Source of the DNA: an uncultured bacterium
GTDB lineage: Bacteria; Cyanobacteriota; Vampirovibrionia; Gastranaerophilales; Gastranaerophilaceae
Direction: 5' to 3'
NCBI GenBank assembly: GCA_900550295.1
Contig: URRM01000069.1
Location: forward strand, 1-8,654
DNA length: 8,654 nt
Below the pieces are notes generated by a model. It was not told where the DNA came from, ran no database searches, and saw only the letters and a program-made list of their open reading frames with translations. Positions within the stretch are counted from its first letter, which is position 1, and each line of letters begins with the position of its first letter. Shown here in pieces: positions 1-5,676 of this stretch. The position numbers were made by a program, and so were the translations under genes.

Positions 1-1
1 T

Positions 2-19
2 ATCCTCGTGTTTATTTAA
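2..19 (+). CDS. Possible C-terminal tail of an off-window plus-strand gene
   Basis: Frame 2 reads five codons (I-L-V-F-I) and then TAA at 17-19, immediately followed by the intrinsic terminator at 21-48. The stop-then-terminator arrangement suggests the end of a plus-strand gene that converges on radA. The coding part is too short to identify, and the stop could be chance. The terminator is firmer evidence than the reading frame. Confidence 0.25.
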   Translation: MLVFI

Positions 20-20
20 T

Positions 21-48
21 GTCTGCCAATTCTATTGACAGACTTTTT
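21..48 (+). terminator. Rho-independent terminator of a gene left of the window
   Basis: GTCTGCCAAT (21-30) pairs with ATTGACAGAC (34-43) across a 3-nt loop, with one C:A mismatch, and is followed by TTTTT (44-48). No T-tract lies on the opposite side, so the terminator acts on plus-strand transcription. It implies a gene to the left that converges with radA. Confidence 0.7.
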
Positions 49-60
49 ATTATGTTGTAG

Positions 61-223
61 CCCGAGCAGAGTTGATTTTTGGTAGATTGAAATAAAGAGA
101 AACTCGTAAGTTGGAGTAGAACGTTTACCTCTTGTAAACTTTGAGTTTTCGTTGCGATTGCAAGCGTTGCGTGTCAATCCAAAAATCTTTTGGATTACTT
201 CATCGTTTACTCCTCGTAATGAC
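61..223. repeat. Degenerate palindromic intergenic repeat, copy A
   Basis: This matches copy B (about 6107-6287) in scattered blocks. A CCCG...GTTGATTTTTGGTAG-like block starts near 61. ACGTTTACCTCTTGTAAAC follows at 121-139, with a 6-bp stem GTTTAC/GTAAAC. The well-conserved 3' block 177-223 aligns to 6239-6287 with about 45 of 49 columns identical by hand count. It contains a perfect 9-bp hairpin: AATCCAAAA (176-184), loop ATC, TTTTGGATT (188-196). The right end CTCGTAATGAC resembles the ends of known bacterial intergenic palindromes. No ORF is supported here; the rest of 1-256 is the 3' flank of radA. Confidence 0.75.
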
Positions 224-256
224 GTAAGAATTGAATTGCTAACCCTCTAAAACCTT

Positions 257-1633
257 CTAACCATCTTTTTTTATGCTTGCGGTGATTGCATCAAGAATTC
301 GTTTTACTTCTACTATTTCAATATTCTTAAATTTCTCTTTCAAATTATTTGATGCAGGAACAATTGCTCGTTTGAACCCTAATTTTTCTGCCTCATAAAT
401 GCGTTTTTCAAGGTCATTAACCGGACGAATTTCTCCGGACAAGCCGATTTCACCTATCAAAACAGTTTTCATATCTGCTGTAACATCGTTCAAGCATGTT
501 GTAATTGCTATTGCAATACCCAAATCTGCTGCAGGTTCAGAAATATCAATCCCGCCGATAACGTTTACATATACATCTTGTTTTGAAAGGTTTAGTCCTA
601 CTCTTTTTTCAAGCACCGCAAGAATTTGCAATACACGAGAGGTGTCAACCCCATTTGTAACACGTCTTGGGCTTGGATAAGGTGTAACTCCGACAAGCGC
701 CTGAATTTCAAGCAACAAAGGTCTTGTGCCTTCGTTAGTTACGATAATTACGCTCCCAGGGGTTGCAATATGGTTTTCGTTTAGGAAGATTTCGCTAGGA
801 TTTGTAATCTCAACCAAACCGCTGGAATGCATATCAAACATTCCGACTTCAGAGGTTGTTCCGAAACGATTCTTCACCGCTCTAAGCATTCTATAAGATT
901 TGTATTTATCGCCTTCAAATTGAATTACAGCATCAACCATATGTTCAAGAACCTTTGGTCCTGCAATGTTACCCTCTTTTGTAACATGCCCGATAACGAT
1001 TATCGTAATATTTTCGCTTTTTGCAATTTGCATTAAAATATTACAGCATTCACGAACCTGACTGACACTTCCGGCAGAAGACGAAATGTTTTCTGTATAA
1101 ATTGATTGAATACTGTCGATTACAAGCACATCAGGTTTTAGGTCTTTAATTTGTGCTCTGATTAATTCCAGATTTGTTTGCGGATAAATATAAAGGTTAT
1201 CCGTGTGAATTCCGAGTCTTTCAGCTCTAAGTTTAACCTGACTTGCAGATTCTTCTGCCGATGTGTACAAAACTTTTTTTTCTTGTTTGCAAAGTTCGCC
1301 ACTGGTTTGAAGGATCAGAGTAGATTTACCAATCCCCGGATCTCCAGCAAGCAATACCAACGAGCCTTGGACAAGTCCTCCTCCAAGAACTCTGTCAAAT
1401 TCTGATATGTTTGTACTAACTCTAACGCTGTCGTCAAGAGTGATTTCGTTTATTAATTTGGGTTTTTCCGTGTTTAAAAAATCGGCAACAGCAGTGTTTG
1501 CAGTGATTTTTGTTTCAACTTCTTCAACTATTGAACCCCAAGCGCCACATTCAGGACATTTACCTAAATATCCGGCTGTTTCGTAACCGCATTCTTGACA
1601 AACATATTTTGATTTAACCTTTGATTTAGCCAT
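257..1633 (-). CDS. radA: DNA repair protein RadA (Sms)
   Basis: RadA is a RecA-like ATPase and helicase that helps RecA during homologous recombination, extending D-loops and processing branched DNA. The 458 residues are the usual family length, with all domains in order. A four-cysteine zinc finger comes first (C12-x2-C15 and C26-x2-C29). The RecA-like core has Walker A GDPGIGKST at 97-105 and Walker B around VLVIDS at 169-174. The RadA signature KNRFG is at 254-258. A Lon-protease-like C-terminal domain follows from about 285. The ATG at 1633 is preceded by a weak AGGG. It lies 14 nt downstream of the 124-residue gene and is the last gene of the blaI-like operon. A perfect TATAAT in that short gap may be an internal promoter. 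No clear T-tract terminator follows; the hairpin of repeat A is the nearest structure. Confidence 0.97.
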   Translation of the reverse strand: MAKSKVKSKYVCQECGYETAGYLGKCPECGAWGSIVEEVETKITANTAVADFLNTEKPKLINEITLDDSVRVSTNISEFDRVLGGGLVQGSLVLLAGDPGIGKSTLILQTSGELCKQEKKVLYTSAEESASQVKLRAERLGIHTDNLYIYPQTNLELIRAQIKDLKPDVLVIDSIQSIYTENISSSAGSVSQVRECCNILMQIAKSENITIIVIGHVTKEGNIAGPKVLEHMVDAVIQFEGDKYKSYRMLRAVKNRFGTTSEVGMFDMHSSGLVEITNPSEIFLNENHIATPGSVIIVTNEGTRPLLLEIQALVGVTPYPSPRRVTNGVDTSRVLQILAVLEKRVGLNLSKQDVYVNVIGGIDISEPAADLGIAIAITTCLNDVTADMKTVLIGEIGLSGEIRPVNDLEKRIYEAEKLGFKRAIVPASNNLKEKFKNIEIVEVKRILDAITASIKKDG

Positions 1634-1647
1634 AGCCCTATTATATT

Positions 1648-2022
1648 CTAAACATTCATGAATTTACACAAGCGCTTAACTAATTTTTTCATAAAATCAG
1701 TTTGGTTAATTTTAATATCTCTGTAATATTGGTTGTAATTTTTGATAATGTTTTTAGGCAACTCTTTTCCTTGTTCAAGAGTTTGTGCAAGCTGTTCAAG
1801 GTAACTGTCTTGCGCATCTCTGTAATTCAAGTCACGTCTGCGCAAATCCTCATCAGCCTCTCTATGAACCAAGGCATGATATGCGCTTTTTATTGAAGGA
1901 TCGGTTGCATCGTGAGGAAATCTTTTTATTGCTTCACGCACAATAATCCTATCGGTTAGCACTTGAATAATAAGCCTACCGATATACTTTCGAGCTTCAA
2001 TTGTGTTTTGAAATTCAACCAT
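1648..2022 (-). CDS. Conserved-looking hypothetical protein, 124 residues
   Basis: I do not recognise this family. The protein looks soluble and mostly helical, is rich in charged residues, and has no signal peptide or membrane segment. Its N-terminal half has an amphipathic stretch (IGRLIIQVLTDRIIVREAIK, 14-33). A run of acidic and arginine residues follows (HREADEDLRRRD, 53-64), and the C-terminus is basic (109-120). There is one cysteine (C119). It sits 15 nt downstream of the BlaI-like repressor and 14 nt upstream of radA, so co-transcription of all three is very likely. The ATG at 2022 has no obvious Shine-Dalgarno sequence, which suggests coupling to the upstream gene. Position suggests, but does not show, a link to RadA or to the regulator's regulon. 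Confidence 0.8.
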   Translation of the reverse strand: MVEFQNTIEARKYIGRLIIQVLTDRIIVREAIKRFPHDATDPSIKSAYHALVHREADEDLRRRDLNYRDAQDSYLEQLAQTLEQGKELPKNIIKNYNQYYRDIKINQTDFMKKLVKRLCKFMNV

Positions 2023-2037
2023 GTTAAGAGTGAAAAA

Positions 2038-2376
2038 TTAAACTAAATCTAGGCATTCAGCTTCAATAAATCTAATCATTTTAACTGTATCGTTATCAAA
2101 GAATTGTCTAGAAAGTTCTCTGATAGCTGAGTTAGCCATTTCATTCTTATCCATAACGGTTTTGTAGAAGAATTTTTTACCAGCTCTGTATCTTACTAAT
2201 AAGTCTTTAGAACTTAATCTGTCCATTACAGTTTTAACAGTTGTGTAAGCTCTTTCTAACCCGTTTTCAGACATGTTGTCAACAACATCTTTAACAGAAA
2301 TGTTCATGTCTTCATCGATTGCTTGTAATTTCCAGATTGAATTTAAAATTTCAAATTCTAATGTTCCTAATGACAT
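2038..2376 (-). CDS. BlaI/MecI/CopY-family transcriptional repressor
   Basis: This is a winged-helix dimeric repressor of the penicillinase-repressor family. The diagnostic motifs are present: LGTLEFEILNSIW at 3-15, the recognition-helix region AYTTVKTVMDRL at 43-54, and the wing (KDLLVRYRAGKKFFY, 57-71). At 112 residues it is a little shorter than BlaI or MecI (about 123-126). No blaR1/mecR1 sensor-protease gene and no beta-lactamase or copper pump gene is visible, so its signal is unknown. AAGGGG lies 7 nt before the ATG. A promoter with overlapping inverted repeats of ATTACA/TGTAAT type lies just upstream, consistent with autorepression. It is the first gene of the operon with the 124-residue protein and radA. 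Confidence 0.88.
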   Translation of the reverse strand: MSLGTLEFEILNSIWKLQAIDEDMNISVKDVVDNMSENGLERAYTTVKTVMDRLSSKDLLVRYRAGKKFFYKTVMDKNEMANSAIRELSRQFFDNDTVKMIRFIEAECLDLV

Positions 2377-2414
2377 TTTTAAACCCCTTCATTTTTTATA
2401 TCCTAAAAATATCT

Positions 2415-2439
2415 ATTACAATGATAATAGAATTGTAAT
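2415..2439. promoter_or_regulatory. Candidate operator dyad for the BlaI-like repressor
   Basis: ATTACAAT (2415-2422) and ATTGTAAT (2432-2439) form a perfect 8-bp inverted repeat with a 9-nt spacer. TACA/TGTA half-sites are typical of BlaI, MecI and CopY operators, although those are usually closer together. The dyad overlaps the -10 and spacer of the predicted minus-strand promoter, which fits autorepression. Binding is inferred. Confidence 0.5.
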
Positions 2440-2449
2440 TTAAAATCAA
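2421..2449 (-). promoter_or_regulatory. Predicted promoter of the blaI-like/radA operon
   Basis: Read on the minus strand, TTGATT (2449-2444) and TATCAT (2426-2421) are separated by 17 bp. They lie 45-73 nt upstream of the repressor ATG. The promoter overlaps the candidate operator dyad. Confidence 0.5.
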
Positions 2450-2457
2450 GAGATTTG

Positions 2458-2469
2458 TAACAATTGTTA
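2458..2469. promoter_or_regulatory. Second palindrome upstream of the repressor
   Basis: TAACAATTGTTA is a perfect 12-bp palindrome between the predicted -35 of the repressor operon and the stop codon of the lipoprotein gene. It could be a second operator half-site cluster, since ACAATTGT resembles a compressed TACA..TGTA box. In AT-rich DNA it could also be chance. Confidence 0.35.
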
Positions 2470-2730
2470 TTAATTAAAATCCATAACACCGTCAATAGGC
2501 TCGCCAAGGTAGATTACACGACCGTAACTTCTTTTGGAATAAGAAGTTTTTTCAGGCTTTTTGTAATCAGAACGAGTGTATAAAGTGCTAGAGTCTTTGT
2601 TGTTAAAGTATTTGCCTTTTGCAGGTTTGCTACTGCTTGGGTTGTCCATAAAAAATAGAGGAGAACAAGCAACGCAAAATGTTGAAAATGTCACAAATCC
2701 AATAATTACTTTTGCAATACTGTTTTTCAT
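2470..2730 (-). CDS. Small predicted lipoprotein or exported protein, 86 residues
   Basis: I do not recognise this family. The N-terminus is a clear export signal: a short basic start (MKNSIAK), a hydrophobic stretch of about 15 residues, then FCVAC with Cys22 as the candidate lipidated residue. The lipobox is imperfect, because position -3 is Cys rather than Leu. The mature part is polar, rich in Ser, Lys and Tyr, and has no recognisable domain, so it is probably an envelope-anchored unstructured or small adaptor protein. It has its own promoter (2790-2818). The repressor gene follows 93 nt downstream with a separate promoter and no visible terminator between, so read-through into the blaI-like operon is possible. 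GAGAG just before the ATG is a weak ribosome site. Confidence 0.65.
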   Translation of the reverse strand: MKNSIAKVIIGFVTFSTFCVACSPLFFMDNPSSSKPAKGKYFNNKDSSTLYTRSDYKKPEKTSYSKRSYGRVIYLGEPIDGVMDFN

Positions 2731-2789
2731 AGGCTCTCACTTTTTTATATCAGGGGGTAGGCTAGTTGGGATTAGAAATCTCTCCATGT

Positions 2790-2818
2790 ATTATATGCCC
2801 ATATGCTAACACTTTTAA
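2790..2818 (-). promoter_or_regulatory. Predicted sigma70-type promoter of the small lipoprotein gene
   Basis: On the minus strand TTAAAA (2818-2813) is followed after exactly 17 bp by a consensus TATAAT (2795-2790). The predicted start gives a leader of about 50 nt before the ATG at 2730. This is one of the two best promoter matches in the window. Confidence 0.6.
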
Positions 2819-2873
2819 ACTAATCCTATGGGATGATTTTTAAAGAATTAGTTTTTTTTATAAAATTTTACGC

Positions 2874-2905
2874 AAAAAAAAGCCTGCATTCTTTTGAATT
2901 CAGGC
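2874..2905 (-). terminator. Rho-independent terminator of the 57-residue minus-strand gene
   Basis: GCCTGCATTC (2882-2891) pairs with GAATTCAGGC (2896-2905) across a TTTT loop, with one mismatch. The eight A residues at 2874-2881 become a T-tract on the minus strand, so the terminator works leftward. It is the only terminator between the small gene at 3018-3191 and the lipoprotein promoter. Confidence 0.78.
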
Positions 2906-2922
2906 ACATGTTTTGATAAAAC

Positions 2923-2986
2923 ATTTTTAAAAGGTAGGTAGTGTAAGTGTGAGTTAGTTAGGTAGTTAGTGTATATGTTAATAAAT
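2923..2986 (-). other. G-free, C/A-rich 3' region of the small gene
   Basis: The plus strand has no C across these 64 bases, so the minus-strand transcript would have no G here. The core (about 2932-2974) repeats CTAAC and CTACC-like words. It lies between the small gene's stop (3018) and its terminator (2905). Such RNA cannot form G:C stems and resembles an unstructured linker, a protein-binding tract or a Rho-loading region. The function is unknown. Confidence 0.5.
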
Positions 2987-3017
2987 CTGTGTTAAAAACT
3001 CTCTCTTAATAAATAAA

Positions 3018-3191
3018 CTAATTAAGTTTTAAATCTAATTTATTGTTGAATGCTACTATATTCATATATGAGAATAACAATTCCGAACGGTCTACGAACT
3101 CAGGTTGTGGGTTCACATTAATATCTGCGTTTTCATTTAATCTTGATGTTGAATCAACTTTTGCATTTAATTTTAAATCATTTACTGTCAT
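3018..3191 (-). CDS. Small hypothetical protein, 57 residues
   Basis: This ORF runs from ATG at 3191 to TAG at 3020-3018. It has a good ribosome site, GAGG, about 8 nt before the ATG. It also has an intrinsic terminator about 110 nt after the stop, so it looks like a real independent gene. The product starts MTVNDLKLNAKVDSTSRLNE, is rich in Asn, Leu and Asp, and has no Cys, signal peptide or membrane span. The middle carries NPQPEFVDRSELLF and the end is KLDLKLN. I do not recognise the family. It is divergent from the glycine-zipper gene across a shared 184-bp region, so the two may be co-regulated or work together; this is inference only. Confidence 0.6.
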   Translation of the reverse strand: MTVNDLKLNAKVDSTSRLNENADINVNPQPEFVDRSELLFSYMNIVAFNNKLDLKLN

Positions 3192-3285
3192 ACTCTAACC
3201 TCGATAATCTCTTAATCACTCTTACTCCTATATAAAGTATTTTCGAAAAGTCCGATTTCAGCATGTGCTAAATTTGTTACATTAC

Positions 3286-3315
3286 TTTACAAAATGGCTA
3301 AAAGCATGATAAAAA
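3286..3315 (+). promoter_or_regulatory. Weak candidate promoter of the glycine-zipper gene
   Basis: TTTACA (3286-3291) and TAAAAA (3310-3315) are separated by 18 bp, with a TG one base before the -10. This would give a leader of about 55 nt to the ATG at 3376. The rest of the 3192-3375 divergent region shows no other firm signal. Confidence 0.3.
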
Positions 3316-3375
3316 GGCAATTTTCATGGATTTTTTGTTTTTATATAGGTAAGTAATAATAAATTTTTGGTAAAA

Positions 3376-4800
3376 ATGGTTAACGGTATTAATTCACAAT
3401 CAAATATTTATGCATTAAAAGATTTGGTTAATCTTGCAAAATACGCTAATGGCGTACCTTTGACTGACGATGCAGAAAAATTAACAGTTAGCCAAGTATC
3501 TTCATATCCGACAATGATGTGTGCTTATGAAGGTTACCAATGGGTTAAAGAAAACAAAGGTCAATATAAAAAAGCATTCAAATCTGTTACAGATAACGGT
3601 AAAGCTGCAAACGACATTTTGAAAAAAAATGGCGTTAAAGGTGTTTTAAGAGTTGCAGATGCAAAAGAAGTTTTGGCAAACATTCCAACAGCAGAAGCAT
3701 TGAATGGTTTATCAGCAAAAACTCAAGATTTATATAAAAACGCTCAAAAATTAGCAGAAGCTGTTAAAGCAAATCCTTCAAACAAAGATATTGCAAAACA
3801 AGCTTCTCAATTACTAGCAAAAGCAGAAGCTGCATCTTATGCTGAAATGGCAAAAGGTACAGGTTTATATCAAAAATTTAAAAATGCCGTAGGTATTACA
3901 AAAGTTGGTCAAGCAACTCGTAACATGGCTGCAAAATCTTCAACTTTCAAAACTTGCTTAGATGCATATAACAATGAATCAGGTAACGCAATGTTAGTTT
4001 TAGAAGGCGGTGTTGAAGCATTAACAACTGTAGTTCCAACATTCAGAAAATTAGGTTTTAAACGTGGTATGAAACAATTAGGTCGTTCAGCAGTCAGAGT
4101 TGTTTCATCAGTAGCAGGTTGGGTTGCAGGTTCAGCAGTAGGCTCAAAAATCGGTGAAGTTGTTGGCGCATTAGTTGGTAACACAAAAGTCGGCGCAGTA
4201 GTTGGTGCTATTGCAGGCAGAGTTGGTTCTTATGCAGTAGGTACAGTTGGTCAACATTATGCAAATAAAGCTGTAACAAAAGTTTTAGGCAAATCTGAAT
4301 TAGAAAAAGCAAAAGAAGAAGATTGCGTTAAAATAGCTCAAGCAGCACAACAAGATCCGGAAGTATTTGACGCATTAATTCAACAAGCTGCAGAAAGATT
4401 AGTTAATGAAGGCGAAGATACTGCAGAATCAAAAGCAGTAAATCAAGTTTTAAGAAACTTAGTAGCCCAAAAAGATGCTGCAGGTCCTCAAGAATCAAGA
4501 ATGATGACAAGAGAAGAAATGAAAGCTTATGCAGACAAATTAGCTGACAATACAGTTTCAAATCCGATTGCACAACAAACAACACAAGCAAAAAATAATA
4601 AATCAGGTTACACAGGTTATATTCCATCATCTGATCCGGCTCCTATTAAACCTGAACCTCAACAAGTTGCAGTAGCACAAAACGCTCAACAAACAGCAAC
4701 AAGAAAAGCAGAAGACGAAATGACTCCTGAAATGAAAGCTTTATTAGCAAGAGCTGACAGAGTTATCAAAAATGGTTCTAGATATTTAGATTTAAAATAA
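3376..4800 (+). CDS. Hypothetical protein with long glycine zipper, 474 residues
   Basis: I do not recognise a named family. The frame is also open from a TTG at 3367, but I prefer the ATG at 3376. There is a weak GG about 5 nt upstream and no strong Shine-Dalgarno for either. There is no N-terminal signal peptide. Residues 60-190 are Ala/Lys-rich and helical. Residues 236-300 form a small-residue hydrophobic segment with glycines at 248, 252, 256, 260, 264 and 268, then 273, 277 and 281: an unusually regular GxxxG zipper. A charged helical region (305-395) follows, then a Gln/Pro/Ala-rich linker (396-445) and a short helical tail. GxxxG runs usually mean close helix packing in membranes or oligomeric pores. 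Codons are strongly A-ended (GCA, TTA, CAA), which suggests high expression. It is monocistronic, with a strong terminator 28 nt after the stop. Confidence 0.85.
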   Translation: MVNGINSQSNIYALKDLVNLAKYANGVPLTDDAEKLTVSQVSSYPTMMCAYEGYQWVKENKGQYKKAFKSVTDNGKAANDILKKNGVKGVLRVADAKEVLANIPTAEALNGLSAKTQDLYKNAQKLAEAVKANPSNKDIAKQASQLLAKAEAASYAEMAKGTGLYQKFKNAVGITKVGQATRNMAAKSSTFKTCLDAYNNESGNAMLVLEGGVEALTTVVPTFRKLGFKRGMKQLGRSAVRVVSSVAGWVAGSAVGSKIGEVVGALVGNTKVGAVVGAIAGRVGSYAVGTVGQHYANKAVTKVLGKSELEKAKEEDCVKIAQAAQQDPEVFDALIQQAAERLVNEGEDTAESKAVNQVLRNLVAQKDAAGPQESRMMTREEMKAYADKLADNTVSNPIAQQTTQAKNNKSGYTGYIPSSDPAPIKPEPQQVAVAQNAQQTATRKAEDEMTPEMKALLARADRVIKNGSRYLDLK

Positions 4801-4827
4801 AATAAAAATAATAAGTTTTAATATTAT

Positions 4828-4876
4828 AAAAATCCCGAAATGATTATCTTTAAAAATTTCATCATCGGGATTTTTT
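4828..4876 (+). terminator. Rho-independent terminator after the glycine-zipper gene
   Basis: AAAAATCCCGA (4828-4838) pairs with TCGGGATTTTT (4865-4875), with further pairing inside (ATGA/TCAT) and a run of six T at 4871-4876. The upstream A-run would also give a T-tract on the minus strand, so it could act in both directions. Confidence 0.85.
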
Positions 4877-4927
4877 ATTGCGAAAAAAGGATTAAGATGT
4901 TTGAGTGTTAAAGAAGAGGGGAATTTT

Positions 4928-5593
4928 ATGTTAAATCCGATAAAAATTCTTTTGGTAGAGGATCAAAAATTAATGAGGATAGGGATAAGGGCGTTATTCG
5001 AAGGTATTAATGACACGCTTATTTTTAAAGAGGCGGATAACGCAAGAGAGGCGATAGAAACGGCAAGGATATTTAAGCCACATGTCGTTCTTATGGACAT
5101 AGGTTTGCCTGACATGTCAGGAATTGAAGCGGCAAAGAAGATAATGGCGGATAATAAAAAGGTTAAGGTTATAATGTTAACCTCTCATTCAAGCGCACAA
5201 GAAGTAGAGGAGGCTCTTTTGGCTGGAGCAAGTGCTTATGTCTTGAAGGATATCAGCGCTGAAAGCTTAATGGTTATAGTAAAAACGGTTAATGAGGGAG
5301 CGATGTGGTTAGATCCGCAAGTGGTGCCGTTTATTAGGGATAGAAATGCAGGCGTAATTCCCGCACGACAGGTTACAAGAGCTGCTTTTAGAGAACAGCA
5401 TGCCAATTTGACACAAAGAGAATACGAGGTCTTGAAGTTGGTTGTTGACGGAAAATCTAACTCAGAAATTGCGAAAAATCTGACTATTTCCGAGCATACG
5501 GCAAAAGCGCATGTTTGTAATATTATCCAAAAACTAGTGGTAGATGATAGAACTCAAGCGGCGGTTAAAGCATTAAGAGAGGGGTTAGTGTAA
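4928..5593 (+). CDS. NarL/LuxR-family response regulator
   Basis: This is a two-domain transcription regulator of 221 residues. The N-terminal receiver domain has the acidic pair E11/D12, phospho-acceptor D57 in LMDIGLPD, switch T85 in VIMLTS and K107 in YVLKD. A linker (about 125-158) leads to a LuxR-type HTH at 161-220, with the motif LTQREYEVLKLV...NLTISEHTAKAHV typical of the family. The frame is open from a TTG at 4901, but the ATG at 4928 is preceded by AGAGGGG at ideal spacing and starts the receiver fold at the right place. No histidine kinase is present, so it is an orphan in this view. No convincing promoter is visible between the terminator at 4876 and the start. Confidence 0.93.
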   Translation: MLNPIKILLVEDQKLMRIGIRALFEGINDTLIFKEADNAREAIETARIFKPHVVLMDIGLPDMSGIEAAKKIMADNKKVKVIMLTSHSSAQEVEEALLAGASAYVLKDISAESLMVIVKTVNEGAMWLDPQVVPFIRDRNAGVIPARQVTRAAFREQHANLTQREYEVLKLVVDGKSNSEIAKNLTISEHTAKAHVCNIIQKLVVDDRTQAAVKALREGLV

Positions 5594-5673
5594 TGATTAT
5601 CCTAAAAGTCGTAGTTTTGCTAATTTTTAGCCACTTGACTATATTATTGAATAAAAGTGTGATGTATAAATGA
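5593..5673 (+). CDS. Possible 26-residue hydrophobic peptide
   Basis: The ATG overlaps the response-regulator stop in TAATG, and AGAGGGG lies about 9 nt upstream, so translational coupling is plausible. The peptide is one hydrophobic span (MIILKVVVLLIFSHLTILL) with a short basic tail, followed by TGA at 5671-5673. It is in the same frame as the cysteine-cluster ORF that starts one codon later. It could be a small membrane peptide, the broken front end of the next gene, or chance. I cannot choose from sequence alone. Confidence 0.3.
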   Translation: MIILKVVVLLIFSHLTILLNKSVMYK

Positions 5674-5676
5674 TAT

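Noticed and set aside
399..1405. Three plus-strand ORFs inside radA (399-680, 827-1036, 1178-1405)
   Set aside because: All lie antisense to an intact radA and look like shadow frames, with no start signals or family resemblance.
2576..2809. Plus-strand ORF of 77 codons opposite the small lipoprotein
   Set aside because: The minus-strand gene has a signal peptide and a consensus promoter. The plus-strand frame has neither, and it ends in the promoter region.
2817..2858. Possible plus-strand terminator (AAACTAAT / ATTAGTTT with T-run)
   Set aside because: The loop is long (about 22 nt), the stem is AT-only, and no plus-strand gene ends here. The stronger terminator at 2874-2905 on the minus strand explains the region better.
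3909..4630. Minus-strand ORFs inside the glycine-zipper gene (3909-4184, 4403-4630)
   Set aside because: They arise from the repetitive A-ended codons of the plus-strand gene. The second reads as a Leu-rich run created by CAA/GAA codons in reverse.
4901..4927. TTG at 4901 as start of the response regulator
   Set aside because: The ATG at 4928 has a strong AGAGGGG site and aligns with the receiver-domain start. The extra nine residues would include that ribosome site as coding sequence.
5635..5670. Promoter before the cysteine-cluster gene (TTGACT, TATAAA)
   Set aside because: TTGACT and TATAAA are 24 bp apart, and the 17-bp spacing gives only TGTGAT. No pair fits well enough to annotate.
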